From contig CANTUZ010000005.1 of NCBI GenBank assembly GCA_947846985.1, positions 7,516,501 to 7,580,500 on the forward strand: a stretch of DNA of 64,000 bases, read 5' to 3'. The stretch is from Fratercula arctica. Taxonomy: Eukaryota > Chordata > Aves > Charadriiformes > Alcidae. A program made the translations under genes and the position numbers. Shown piece by piece: positions 1 through 10,950 of this stretch (the first letter of the stretch is position 1; every line of letters begins with the position of its first letter). The notes under the pieces are model-generated. The model was not told where the DNA came from, searched no databases, and saw only the letters and a program-made list of their open reading frames with translations.

Positions 1-3000
1 AGAGGGCTGTGTTCACCCACCGACTTCTCCTGCCTGCACTTTGTGCCAGACTGAGCTCCCATAGCATCAGCTTCTGCAGCTCTGCTCCTTCAACCAGGGA
101 ACGTTCTGGCCACGTGGATCAATAGCACTGACCATTTTCCATGCATTTTAACGCCTTCTTCACTACTTAAATTTACACTTCTAGAGAAGATGTTGAATAA
201 GGTCACAGAAACTGTGTAGCTTTGTTTCATCCACCTCTAGATTTCTATCAGCCTTCTGATTTCATCTTCCATTACAATAACTTTCTGATTTCTGTACAGC
301 TGTTAAGTGGAGTTCTTGCTTAAGTGTTTACAGCTCTTAAATCTTTGAGTAGTTTGAACAATTCTCGGCTTTTTTTTTTTTTTTACTCTATGAAAGAAAT
401 TTGGTTTTTCCAAATCACTAAATACCCAGATTAGATGATTTAAGAGGATCCTCAGGTTCATGATAGTAATTATAATGCATTTGCCATGTTGTTTTCTGAC
501 TTCCTTTTTCGTCGCAATTGCTGTGCGCTGTGTAAAGCGCTCTGCCAGATACTTGAAAGACAATGTGTTAGGTTCAAAAAGCGTAGGGCTGCTCTTAAGA
601 CCGTGTCAACAGGATTCTCTCAGTGGGTCGTTAAATGGATACATCTCTATTTCAATTGCTTGGCAACATGTATTAACAGAATTAACTACATTTTATACTA
701 TGAGAATGCTTGAAGGTCAACACAAAATAACATTAAGGCTGCCTGTGCAACACGAATTTGTCTCCGAGTGTCCATTCCCTACAGCACAGATGCCTTTTCC
801 CCACAGCTGTTTTCTGCACTGCTCCTGGCACACTGAGGGCCTTGGGTGGACAACCTTCATTGAAAGGAAGACTACTGAAAAAAAATCTTTCAACACCCTT
901 CTCATGCAGTATATAATCTTATGTCTTATTGACTTACCATCACCCAAAGCCTACAATGAATACAGAATTATTAATTTCCTTATGGGATTTTGTATGGTGC
1001 TTTCTCTACTGCATCTGAATTCTTTGAAAACATTAATGAACTGATCCTCTCAACACCCTTTTGAAGTAAGAGGATATTTTTATCACTATTTTACACAGGG
1101 GGAATGGAATATTTAAGATAAAAGCCAAAATGTTCAGAAGTGTCAGCTAATTTTGTTTGCCAATTTTGAAAGTCTAAGGACCTGAGTTTTCCAAAAGCTG
1201 AGGTTTTTTTAAAACCTTTTTATATGTTCAGAGCAAAGAGTCTGATTACATCAGTTGCTGCTGTGAATGCAAAATGTTGCATATGTTCAACATTTTTCAA
1301 GAGCAAGCCTCAGTTGTCTCAAGTTGAGCACTCAAACAGACTTGAAAGAGTTTGTTTTGAATGACTTGCCTATTGCCTTAAAGGAACCATGAGGCTTAGA
1401 TATAATGCTTACCTCCCCCAGGCCAAAAACCAAAGAAGTATTCTTCCTCTTCCTTTGTGTCTTTCACAAGATCGCTTCCACCTTACACAAGTAATCACAT
1501 TTCCTGTAGACCTCTATCCTCTTCACCGAATGACGCCAGGCAATGACTAAAGCAACTCCAGCCTGTGCACCAAAAGGGCTAGATACTGAAGAAAAAACAT
1601 ACATATCATTTGTTTAAATGAACTATGTAAAGATGCCTGTGTACAAAGGGTAAGAGTTAGTGACACAAAATTACCATGGGTGAGTGTTCTGGTCATCACT
1701 GAAAAGTATTAGACCAGGGACTGAGAAAAAGATACAGACAGGTCAGTGTCAGATGCTGTGAGACAGAATTTAAATTTAATTGCAAACAACTTATATGTGT
1801 GTGTGTATATATATATATATATTTATTTATTTTACTGATGTCCACTTCTGCCCAAACTGTTTCATTATAACCAGATTTGGAAAGCTATTCCACTGCCAGA
1901 GACTTCCCTGATGCTGAAATTTCAAGCTTAGCAGTTCCATTCTCCGCTGGCAAGGTCTTATGCATGGAAAATCTTACAAAGGAACTATGGCCATTCAGAC
2001 ATGCAAGTGCTGTTACGTGTGTGAATACGCATACATAGATGCATTAAAATAAACACCAACATTTTTTGTGATTTTCTTCTTACATGTAGTATGAAAACTA
2101 TATAACAAAGTCTCATACAACCTCTGATGCAGAGGGAAGGAATTAAGGGAAACCTCAGAAAATCAGGCTACGTTTTCAGCCAGTCTATTGCAACTCAATT
2201 GCTAAACAACATGTATTTAAAAATATTTAAAGCAAAGTTCATTTGTCTTTCTACAAACTAACTTTTAAGGTCTGGTTTCAGTTGCCATTTCAGTGTTCAG
2301 TCAACGATGCCTTTTGGGACCTCGCTGGAGGAAACTAGGCTATAATGTTAAGAGGGAAGAGAAAAGGAAGTAAAAAATGATACCATGCTCATGGGGCTCA
2401 TGCCACGAGCACAGACAACATACAAAGAGAGCAAAACACTTCTGCCAGGCACAAGCGAAAACACTTTTTTGGCGTAGCTCCCTATGGCTTATCATAGCAA
2501 TCAGCAACAGGTAACAGAGACATTCATTAAGTCATGGAAATGAAATGACCTTGTCAAAGGAAAAAGCAGCCATCTAGAAGCAGGGAGGGAAAAACTTTAG
2601 TCCCTGTAAACAGGACAGTTTTTCCATTGGCTTCAGCGGGACCTAGATTTCAAGTCAGATCAGTATTATGTATACAGTAATAATGAGAGAAAATATGTTA
2701 AGAAAAAAAAACTGACTGCTGTAATTATATCAGTGCAATTTGGGTTTTTTTGGTGGTGTCATGAATGGTTGGTTTCTAGATTGAAATTACCTCTGACATC
2801 CATCCTGTAACAAGAAAACAACAGTTCCTCATAAAATATAGTTTTTGTTACCTAATGCAGAAAAGTCTTTATATCTCTTACTGCAAGGTGCTTTCCCTGA
2901 CCTAGGATGATGGGGTTTTGTTCTTTTAATATAATCTTTTGTTAAGTTACGTGCTTGGGTATTACAGACGGACACAGCATTCTAGCTTTGGGCTCACCAA

Positions 3001-3020
3001 GGCCATGAAGAGATGTAAAA
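1..3020. other. Intergenic DNA, left edge
   Basis: AT-rich and without a recognisable gene. It holds the compound microsatellite at 1793-1822 and an unassigned 194-codon plus-strand open frame at 460-1044 (its ATG at 460) that overlaps a second plus-strand open frame at 486-713. Neither encodes a protein I recognise. Confidence 0.7.
1793..1822. repeat. (TG)n(TA)n microsatellite
   Basis: A TATGTGTGTGTGTATATATATATATATA-type compound dinucleotide repeat, followed by TTTATTTATTT. It is likely length-variable between individuals. Confidence 0.9.
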
Positions 3021-3040
3021 TTGCTACTTTTCATCTATAG

Positions 3041-3112
3041 AACAGAATATCTCCAGGGATGGGGCCTCCACCACCTCTCTGGGCAACCTGTGCCAGTGTT
3101 TCACCACCCTCT
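3041..3112 (-). repeat. CR1 fragment, internal part
   Basis: TCTCCAGGGATGGGGCCTCC, ACCACCTCTCTGGGCAACC and GTGCCAGTGTTTCACCACCC are the reverse complement of the CR1 3' coding region. In a single minus-strand CR1 this part would lie to the right of the segment at 3114-3238; here it lies to its left. Confidence 0.85.
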
Positions 3113-3113
3113 T

Positions 3114-3238
3114 ATAGAATGTGTTGGGCTGGAAGGGACTTTTAAAGGTCATCTAGTCCAGCCCCCCTGCAGTGAGCAGGGACATCTTCAACTAGATCAG
3201 GTTCCTCAGAGCCTCATCAAGCCTGGCCTTCATCAGTA
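3114..3238 (-). repeat. CR1 fragment, 3' part
   Basis: TAGAATGTGTTGGGCTGGAA, GGTCATCTAGTCCAGCCC and CCTCATCAAGCCTGGCCTT are the reverse complement of the CR1 3' UTR. It directly abuts the internal CR1 fragment on its left, in an order that a single insertion cannot produce. Confidence 0.85.
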
Positions 3239-4724
3239 AAGTTGCAATACATTTATTAACAACAGCATTGCATTGGGAACCTCTCTCAGCTTGGTCCCTG
3301 AGCTTTTCCGGAGCTGTTGCTTGTCTTCCCTGGAGGAGCGGTCTGCTTCCTTCTCTCCAGATGCAAAATTTTGTTACATTTTTAGTGAGTGAGTCCAGGC
3401 TACCAAGTTGTCCGTCTCCGTTCTGAACCAATGCAAAGTTCCTCTCCTTAATTTACCATTTTGCCAACCTCTGCAGCTTTCACAAAGTTCGTCAGAAGAT
3501 TTATTTCTCTTCAGACAGACAGAAATTGAACCTTACTAGAAGAATCCTTACGCCATGATCACTTCCCTGTCATGACCATTTGGGATAGAGCTGACAGCTC
3601 AGATTCTAATACTTTAAGTTCTTGTAAGAGATTGGCTTAAAATCTGGTGGCTGTTTTAACATCAGAAATAAGTCACATGCCTTACCCATGCCAAGGCTAA
3701 GTCTCCTAATTTTACTAGAGAAAAATAGCATATAGCCCTTTTGTTAATTTCTCCCTTATTAATCACGTCTTCCTTTCTCACTCTAGTAACTCCACATTAA
3801 CCGCTTGCCTGATAAAATGTTTTAAGAACATACATTTGTATTCTCTTATTTTGGACTGCAAGAAATGCACATCAGATATTTCTTCTCAGCCTTTAGACAC
3901 AAGGTTCTAGCTAGCTAATTAGTCAAAGAGGCATTCACTAATTCTAATCCTACTTCATTATTTCCTGCTCTTGATCTGAAGATTATTCCCCCTCCCTTCC
4001 TTTCTTCACTGGCTTTTCTTTTTATGGACCCAGTTGCATGGAACACACTTGCCCGAGACCTTGCAGTCCCTCAAATTTCACGCGCTGAAGGTCATGCATT
4101 TGCTGATCGTCTCCTCTAGAGCAGCTTCCAGCTTGTCCTCTATGCTACAAATCTCTTCTGCCCTCTGGCAGAGCTGGAAACAGTCTATCCAGCCTCCCCT
4201 TCATTTTCCCTGTCAGCTTCCTAGAGAGAAACTACCCAAATTTCCCCCTGATGAAGGTTCTCCCTGAAATTCTGTTTGCAACGCTGCTCAGCTACTACAC
4301 CTTCCCTTATAAACATTTTGCCCAGAGAGAAAGAATTTTGGATTAAGGTACCAAGATAAAGATCTGTGGATGCAAAATTGCTAGAGATTTTTAAGTATCT
4401 GTTTGATAATCTTGACGTAAAGAACCTAGAACTGATATGTTTTCAGACTGAAGTAACTTAATTTTTTTTTTTTTTAAATGCAGTACAGCAAGTACTTAGC
4501 AAAACGCAGTTAATAATTTCTCTCTGAATACAAGACAATGGAACATCAAGATTCACTGGTCTGAGCAGGCGGATTTCTCATGAAACATTACAGGAGATCT
4601 TGCTATTCAAAACACGAAGCCAGACGTACACCATCCAGGGATGCCTAACAGGTAAAACACAAAGGGGAGAGCCCAGAGAGTTTAGTTCTAATCTTTGGTC
4701 TGTCACCAAAATAGTGAGTTGTTT

Positions 4725-4820
4725 TGTAGGTGTTACCTCACTTGTCTTGACGTGAATTTCCCTACCTTTAAATGGAAAAATACTGGTATTAATCCCTCCA
4801 AAGTATTGAAAGTTTTACAA
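4725..4820 (-). repeat. Possible MIR-like SINE fossil
   Basis: GTTACCTCACTTGTCTTGA, ATTTCCCTACCTTTAAATGG and TATTAATCCCTCCAAAG resemble the reverse complement of MIR (CAAGTTACTTAACCTCTCTG, TTTCCCCATCTGTAAAATGG, AATAATACC). The match is by eye and weaker than the intron 14 copy. Confidence 0.4.
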
Positions 4821-5204
4821 CAATCCAACCTATGAGTTTAAAGATATGTAGGATTCAAAAGGAATAATAATTTTTTATTCATTGACTAAACCAAAATGAT
4901 AAACAGCACTTTCTTTTCTCAACCCAAGACAAATGGTCTGTGTTTCTCCCCTCCTTCCCCTCCCACCCCCCAAAATGTGAAACTGAACAATTTGCTTTAT
5001 CAAAGATATTTTTTAGATACAAGAAATACTTCACACTCAAAGAGCCTCTCCCCACTTCACCATCAAAAGTGTAAGTTTCATGTTTTGTTCAGATTTGTAA
5101 TTTTTACTCTCTGTACTCTAGCTATAGCTATCACCATTAAATCCAAGCCCATGATTAGTTGTCTCAAACAGCCCCAAAGTGTATTTCCCAATAAACTAAA
5201 TACT

Positions 5205-5223
5205 GGGGGGGGGGGGGGGGGGG
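5205..5223. repeat. G19 homopolymer
   Basis: Nineteen consecutive G followed by CGGGG. Such runs are unstable and hard to sequence, so the exact length is doubtful. Confidence 0.85.
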
Positions 5224-5802
5224 CGGGGAAAGAGCTGTATCTTCACCACAGTAAGACCGCATCATCTAAAGGACTCACACTGACAGCCATGCCCCCACCC
5301 TACACCACTGAGAAATGGAAAGGGAAGAGCTGCGCTGGGTGAGGGAAGAAGAGCAAATCTGAGTAGGCAGCACAGCAGAGCGCTGATTTGCATTCTGCAC
5401 AGGTGCATCATGACTGAGCACAAGGGGCTCATAAGAACCACCTCTAAGCAACACAAGATGCAGGCAAAGCATTAATATAATAGACACGGAGGAGCTGTGC
5501 TGTGTATGGTAATAGAAGTCAGATTAGATACTTCAGTTCTTGGATTTTTTTTTTTTTTTTTTTTTCTTTTTCCCTCCACAACCTACTGTTCTCCTACTAC
5601 CAGAACAGAAGAGAGGAACTGGGGAATCTGAGGTCCAGTGCTGTTCCACCAAAGATTTGAAGGGCAACTTTCACAACGACCATTTCTTTTGTCCAGCAGT
5701 TATCTTCCCAAAGTTTATTTTCTGCTTTGCGGAGAGTCCTATGATCACTATATCCAGAGTGCAAAGCAACAATGCTAAGTTAAGAAGATAGAGATATGGC
5801 TC

Positions 5803-5860
5803 TTTTTTTTTTTTTTTTTTGGGGGGGGGGGGGGGGGGGAGGGGGTGGAGGGTGGGGGAA
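5803..5860. repeat. T18-G19 homopolymer junction with G-rich tail
   Basis: T at 5803-5820 changes directly to G at 5821-5839, followed by AGGGGGTGGAGGGTGGGGG. The tail alone has enough G runs for a quadruplex. Run lengths may be sequencing estimates. Confidence 0.85.
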
Positions 5861-7344
5861 TGGGAGTTTGTTATCTTAATATGAAAAATTAGAAAACTCT
5901 TTTTATCCACTTCTGCAGAGCAATCCTGGAAAGCAGGCAGTCAGCACATGCCCAGTAGAGAGGTATCCCATTGCAATACAGGATAACACACACCAGGGAA
6001 GTGAGAAGAACAAAATGAGGCTATTCTGTATTTTAAGGGAAATGAATGTACAACATATAGTGAAGTAGGGGACCATTAAAAAGCTATTAACGTCACGATA
6101 GTATGTTACTCTGACAAACTCAGCTTGTCAAACTTCTATTGATTCTGACAAAGCATTTTCCTCATTGTAAAATTTACTAGCAATACCGTATTGATTTTAA
6201 ATGATAAAATCTTGCTTCCTGCACTGATTTCTCAAGCTTCTGCAATTTCTAATGAAGAATTGAACAGGCACGGTGGTGTGGGGCTGTTATTAGGAGGAGG
6301 AGGGGAAGGACAGGACAAGAAAAAAAAATTAAGGAAAGAACTAGCAGGAAAAAAAAAAAAAAATAGTTAATGAACTTAAACAGAGCCAAGATGACTGAAA
6401 TGTCTCTAAATGGATTTGCAGGCAAATATAAGACCTGGTAGAAAAAATATAAAGCATATGAAGTTGTGGGAGACTATTCAGATAAAATATTCCTTAACGT
6501 ATTTCAGACTTATTTCAAAGACAAAGCTTTCCCCACCTATGAGCCAGTTTTCCTGCATGTGGGAGTCAGCTTATTAAGAAAATGTTTTGTCATTTCAGTA
6601 GATTTTATCATATCCAGTATATATTTCAATGAATTTCCATAGCATCTCTGATTTGTGGATGCGAGAACTGTGTGAAGGCAACACAGCTTTGAGAGCCTTC
6701 CAGTGGACTCTTCAGTGCTTAAAAATATTTACTGCGTAATTCACTCTTAATTTCTTAATCTTTAATGTCTCAGTGAGTCTCAGATTAAATATCCTAAAGC
6801 AATCATAAAATTAATCTCCCTGTATCTTTCAGAACGTCCAACATACACATTTACTTCTCCATTTTCTCTAATATATGAACAAGAGCAGAAGAATGTCACA
6901 GAATGTTAGGAAGGCTAAGAAATGCACGATTTAAAGGTCAACAGGAGGAAGAAGAACTCTGTGAACTAGATGAAAAGGCAAAGCCAGTCTATGCAATTAG
7001 ATTATATGAAAATCACTATTTCCAAGTTTTATAGCAATATTGGGACATTTGTGGGTTCTCTTTTGTTTTGTTTGGGGGTTTTGAGGTTTGGTTTTGTTTT
7101 GTTTTTTCCTTCTCTCCATCTCCAAAATGGGAAATCCTAATTTATATGAGGTCATTACAGTGCTGAGATCAGAAGCTAGCTCACTTGGTGTCCACTATGG
7201 TTCCTGGATCTCTGCATCTCAACTAGGGTAGACTCTCACCAAGCGGAGTGAGTGACCTTCAAATCTCAGAAAGATGCCAAAAACTAGGGTAAAGATCACA
7301 AACTTTAATCTGTTCTTCGTTAGAGTGCAATCTTATAGGTCTAC

Positions 7345-7823
7345 ATGAACCTGTTGGATCAAGTCCAGAGGAGGGCCATGAAGATGATCAGAAGGCTGGA
7401 GTACCTCTCCTATGAAGACAGACTGAGAGAGTTGGGATTGTTCCGCCTGGAAAAGAGAAGGCTCTGGGGAGACCTCATAGCAGCTTTCCAGTACCTAGAG
7501 GGGGCTTACAGGAGAGAAGGGGAGGGACCCTTTATGAGGGAGTGTAGTGATAGGACGAGGGGTAACAGTTTTAAACTGAAAGAGGGGAGATTTAGATGAG
7601 ATATTAGGAAGAAATTCTTTACTGTAACTGGTGGGACACTGGCCCAGGTTGCCCAGAGAAGCTGTGGCTGCCCCATCCCTGGAGGTGTTCAAGGCCAGGC
7701 TGGATGGGGCTTTGAGCAGCCTGGTCTGGTGGGAGGTGTCCCTGCCCAGGGCAGGGGGTTGGAACTAGATGATCTTTAAGGTCCCTTCCAACCCGAACCA
7801 TTCTATGACTCTAAGATTCTATG
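7345..7823 (+). repeat. CR1 retroposon, 3' end of reverse transcriptase ORF plus 3' UTR
   Basis: The 5' part still encodes the end of the CR1 polymerase frame (VQRRAMKMIRRLEYLSYEDR, then LRELGLFRLEKRRLWGDLIA), with a stop at 7597-7599 after GRFR. The usual CR1 3' UTR follows (GGTGTTCAAGGCCAGGCTGG, AGATGATCTTTAAGGTCCC). It ends in three 8-bp units: ATTCTATG 7800-7807, ACTCTAAG 7808-7815, ATTCTATG 7816-7823, the hallmark CR1 terminus. It is 5'-truncated, as is normal, and no longer able to move. Confidence 0.95.
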
Positions 7824-8219
7824 ATCTGAAGAGTAAATATAAACTTCACTTGGGAGGAGATATCCAAAGTGCAAAACTTGAAACTCCTCAAAGAAAACGA
7901 CTTACCTGCCAGGTGACTGTATTGCCAAAGGAATTCAAGCCAGGTTGCCATTCTGAACTGCCTTCTGGAATAGAGTTTCTTCCAGCCTCTTTCTACCTCT
8001 GTTGACAACACAGGGTGTCAAGAAGACTAGTCTCTTAGAATTAAGCAACTAAGATGTTAAGGAAAAGCGCAGAATAGCCATACTAGAGTTACAAATACAG
8101 CGAGCTCAGCCTCCTCTTTCTAGTAGCATCCCTTAGCAGATACTGATGGAAATACCAGAAACAAACACACTAACAGCACTGAACTCGCCCTCCTGCCTTC
8201 CCATCTGCTTATTGCTCTG

Positions 8220-9415
8220 AGCACCTGCTGACCCAGCCTCTCTGTTGAATAGCTCCCCATACCCCATAAACATTTCTTCCACGGGTTTGCCTAATCACCT
8301 CTGAACTCAAAGCTTTCAGCACCCACCACATTTTAAATTACAGAGCTCACTGTCGTAAAATACGCTACACAGGGAAGAACTTTCATGTGTTTTGAACCTG
8401 CCCTTTAGTTCTCATACAGTAAGAAACAGTGAATAATTGTTGCCTAGTCCCTTTTTCCATGACTCATTATTTCATACGCCTTTATCATAACTCCTCAATC
8501 ACCTACTTTCCAGGCTGAAGTGTCCCAATCTATTTAATCATTCCTTGTATTCAGGCTGTTCAGTACTTTAATCACCCCTCTCATCCTTCTTTATACCTTT
8601 TGTAGGTCTACTACATTTATTTGAAATGTGTGGGACAACACTGTAAGACGCAGGCATGCCAACGATTTACACAGTTTGTCCTCTATTCATTTTTGTGCTA
8701 TTTTGACCACTGAGCTGATGTTTTCATGGTATTTTTACAATAACTCCAAGGTCTCTTTCCTGAGTCATAATATCTATTTGAGAACCCACCGTCATGTATG
8801 TAGTTTGGATTGTTTTCCTCCCTGTGCATTATTTTGCATTCATTGACATTCAGTTTCATCTGTTATTTTATTGCCCAATCACTCAGTAGCAGAGATGCTC
8901 CTACGACTCTTCATAGTTAGCTTTTGTTTCAACTACCTGAATAATGCAGTATCAATAATTTTGTCAGTTCAGTTTAGAAGCCCTTCTTGAAATAATTTGT
9001 GAATGTATTAAACCCTATGGACCTAGCACACTTACCTGGAATGCACCAGTAATCTTTCCTCTAGTCTGAAAACTGACCATTTATTCCCACCCTTCGGTTT
9101 TGACCTTTAAAGAACTTAACTCTTACATAGATTTCATCCCCTTCCTTTGCCCAGAGGCAACTTTGTTGCTTTTAATAGGTACCATGAGGTACCTTTTGAC
9201 AGCTTTTTGGAAATTTAAGTGGACTACACTAAGCAGTTCTATCTTAATTGTAAACTCAGAGTTTGTAAAGTAATCAAATAGATTTGCAAGACATGACTTC
9301 CCTCTCGAGAAAGATTGTATCTGCCCATAGATTTATCTAGCCCACATCTTGACCATATTTCCTAACAGATTGCTTATTACATTCTTTAAATTTTTGTGTA
9401 GAACCCTAGAGTTTT
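8220..9415 (-). repeat. Ancient CR1/L3-like LINE, first part
   Basis: Long, diverged similarity, read as reverse complement, to the old amniote CR1/L3 elements common in turtle and crocodile genomes. Recognisable stretches include CATAACTCCTCAATCACC near 8488, CAAGGTCTCTTTCCTGAGTC near 8748, TGTGCATTATTTTGCATTCA near 8823, TTTATTGCCCAATCACTCAG near 8868 and AACTGACCATTTATTCCCAC near 9070. No frame survives. An A/C-rich low-complexity patch (9415-9500) follows. Confidence 0.65.
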
Positions 9416-9732
9416 TAAAACAAAACAAACCCAAAACCAACCAACCCACAAAACAAAAACAAACCAAAACCAATATAACAACCCCAAAATACCCTAGAAA
9501 ACCAAACAATCAATTTTGCCTCTTTACAAGTCACTGATACTAAGGACAACTGAAGCAATAGCTCTCAATAGACCTCATGTCACAGTTATTCAGCTGTTCT
9601 ATATTTGACCTTTAGTGGTTTTGGCTAGCAAGAGAGATCTATTAGTACTCCTTTAAATACTAATTTTTACAACAAAACCCCAAAACCTTCTATTGGCTTT
9701 TCAGTTTGAGACAATTAATCACATTCATTTGA

Positions 9733-10240
9733 ATCATAGGATCGTTCAGGTTGGAAGAGAGCTTGCAAGGTCATCTAGCCCAGCCTCCTCCATACAGCAG
9801 GGTCAACACTGATTTCAGACCAAGTCACCCAGTGCTTTGTCCTGTTCTTCCTTGAAACCTCTAAGGACAGAGATTCCATAGTCACATGGGCAGCTTGTTC
9901 CAGCCCTTAGTTATCCTCACTATTAGAAACACCTCCAAGTTCAATTTAGGACTGCTGTTTCATTTTCTTCCACCATGCACCTCAGCAGACAGTTTTGCCA
10001 TCTTCTAAGCCTCTTCTGATGCATGCAAGGCTGTTATTAGGCCTTCTCTTTCCCAAGCTAAAAGCAAACCCTACTCCCTCAGACGTTGTCTTGTACTCCA
10101 ATCCTGCACCACGTTGGTTGCAAAGGTTCCCGTTGGTCATTTCCTTTAGCTCCGAATGGCAGTCCTGCCCTCAGGCATGCCAGCTGCACACCCCCAAGCT
10201 TGGTGGCCCCTGCAAACTTGATAAGGTTGCTTTTGATCTC
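9733..10240 (-). repeat. CR1 fragment nested in older LINE
   Basis: It begins at the right place for a minus-strand CR1 3' end (AATCATAGGATCGTTCAGG, TTGGAAGAGAGCTTGCAAGG, TCATCTAGCCCAGCCTCC). It continues through TGTTCTTCCTTGAAACCTC, GCTTGTTCCAGCCC and further CR1-like sequence to GCAAACTTGATAAGG. Older-looking than the copy at 7345. The right end is blurred because the flanking DNA may also be CR1-derived. Confidence 0.75.
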
Positions 10241-10779
10241 TTCAACCTCAGATTACAATTTATCTATTTCTTGTCAAGAAAAGCTCTGACAAGCAAGTCT
10301 CATTTCACATATCTCAGGAATTCCTTTAAGATTTCTATCTCCTTTAAGATCTCTACCATGGCCTTTCCTCTTTGACTACTTTTTTACTGAACCACTATGA
10401 GTCATCTCTTAACACAGGTGGAAAAGTATTTAACTATTAACTTTCACATTTAGCAAATGACTTAATTTTTTTGTATTTAAAATTCTCTTTGTTTTTCCTC
10501 ATATAAACATAGCTTCCACAATTTTACTTGCAATATTAAAAGGTACACATTTTGACTTCTAATAGTCTCCTTTATTTGGCTTTTCAAGTATTTGTTTTCC
10601 CCCCCCTTTCCCTGCAAAGGTTGATTTTATAGATACCTCAGGTGAACAGCTTTCAGCATTTATCTGCCCCTTCCAGCTTATTTCTAAACATTTACTTCAG
10701 TTTTAGTTTTCCCTTCACCAGTTAAGTACTTTAGTGACAGTTCTGGGCTTTTTTTGTCCTAACAAGGCAGTTGAATGTG

Positions 10780-10950
10780 AGCATATTAGAGAGTGATTGA
10801 TAAACTTTGAGGCATCACCTATATGCTGCTCAGGCCGAGGTAGGTCAAGCATTGGTTTTGGTGTCTAGAAGTGTAATCTGCATCACAGTCCTTCCTGACG
10901 CTATTTTACCTACATATGGTTAAGTCTCTAATTACTATAGTGTTTCTGTC
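10780..10950 (-). repeat. Ancient CR1/L3-like LINE, probable second part
   Basis: TTTTGGTGTCTAGAAGTGTA, TCTGCATCACAGTCCTTCCT and CCTACATATGGTTAAGTCTC resemble the reverse complement of a more upstream part of the same old LINE family as 8220-9415, on the same strand and in the expected order. The 10.25-10.78 kb stretch between may be further decayed LINE, but I cannot show it. Confidence 0.45.

Larger units (their letters stand above)
3240..7340. other. Intergenic DNA with homopolymers
   Basis: No gene recognised. Contains the possible MIR-like fossil at 4725-4820, a T run near 5545-5565, the two G19 runs, an A run near 6350 and GT-rich low-complexity DNA near 7060-7110. Short open frames are scattered and unrelated to known proteins. 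Confidence 0.7.

Noticed and set aside
9415..9500. CAAAC-rich patch as telomere-like or CRISPR-like repeat
   Set aside because: No regular unit; it is low-complexity A/C-rich DNA, like the similar T/G-rich patches at 7060, 30530 and 44430.
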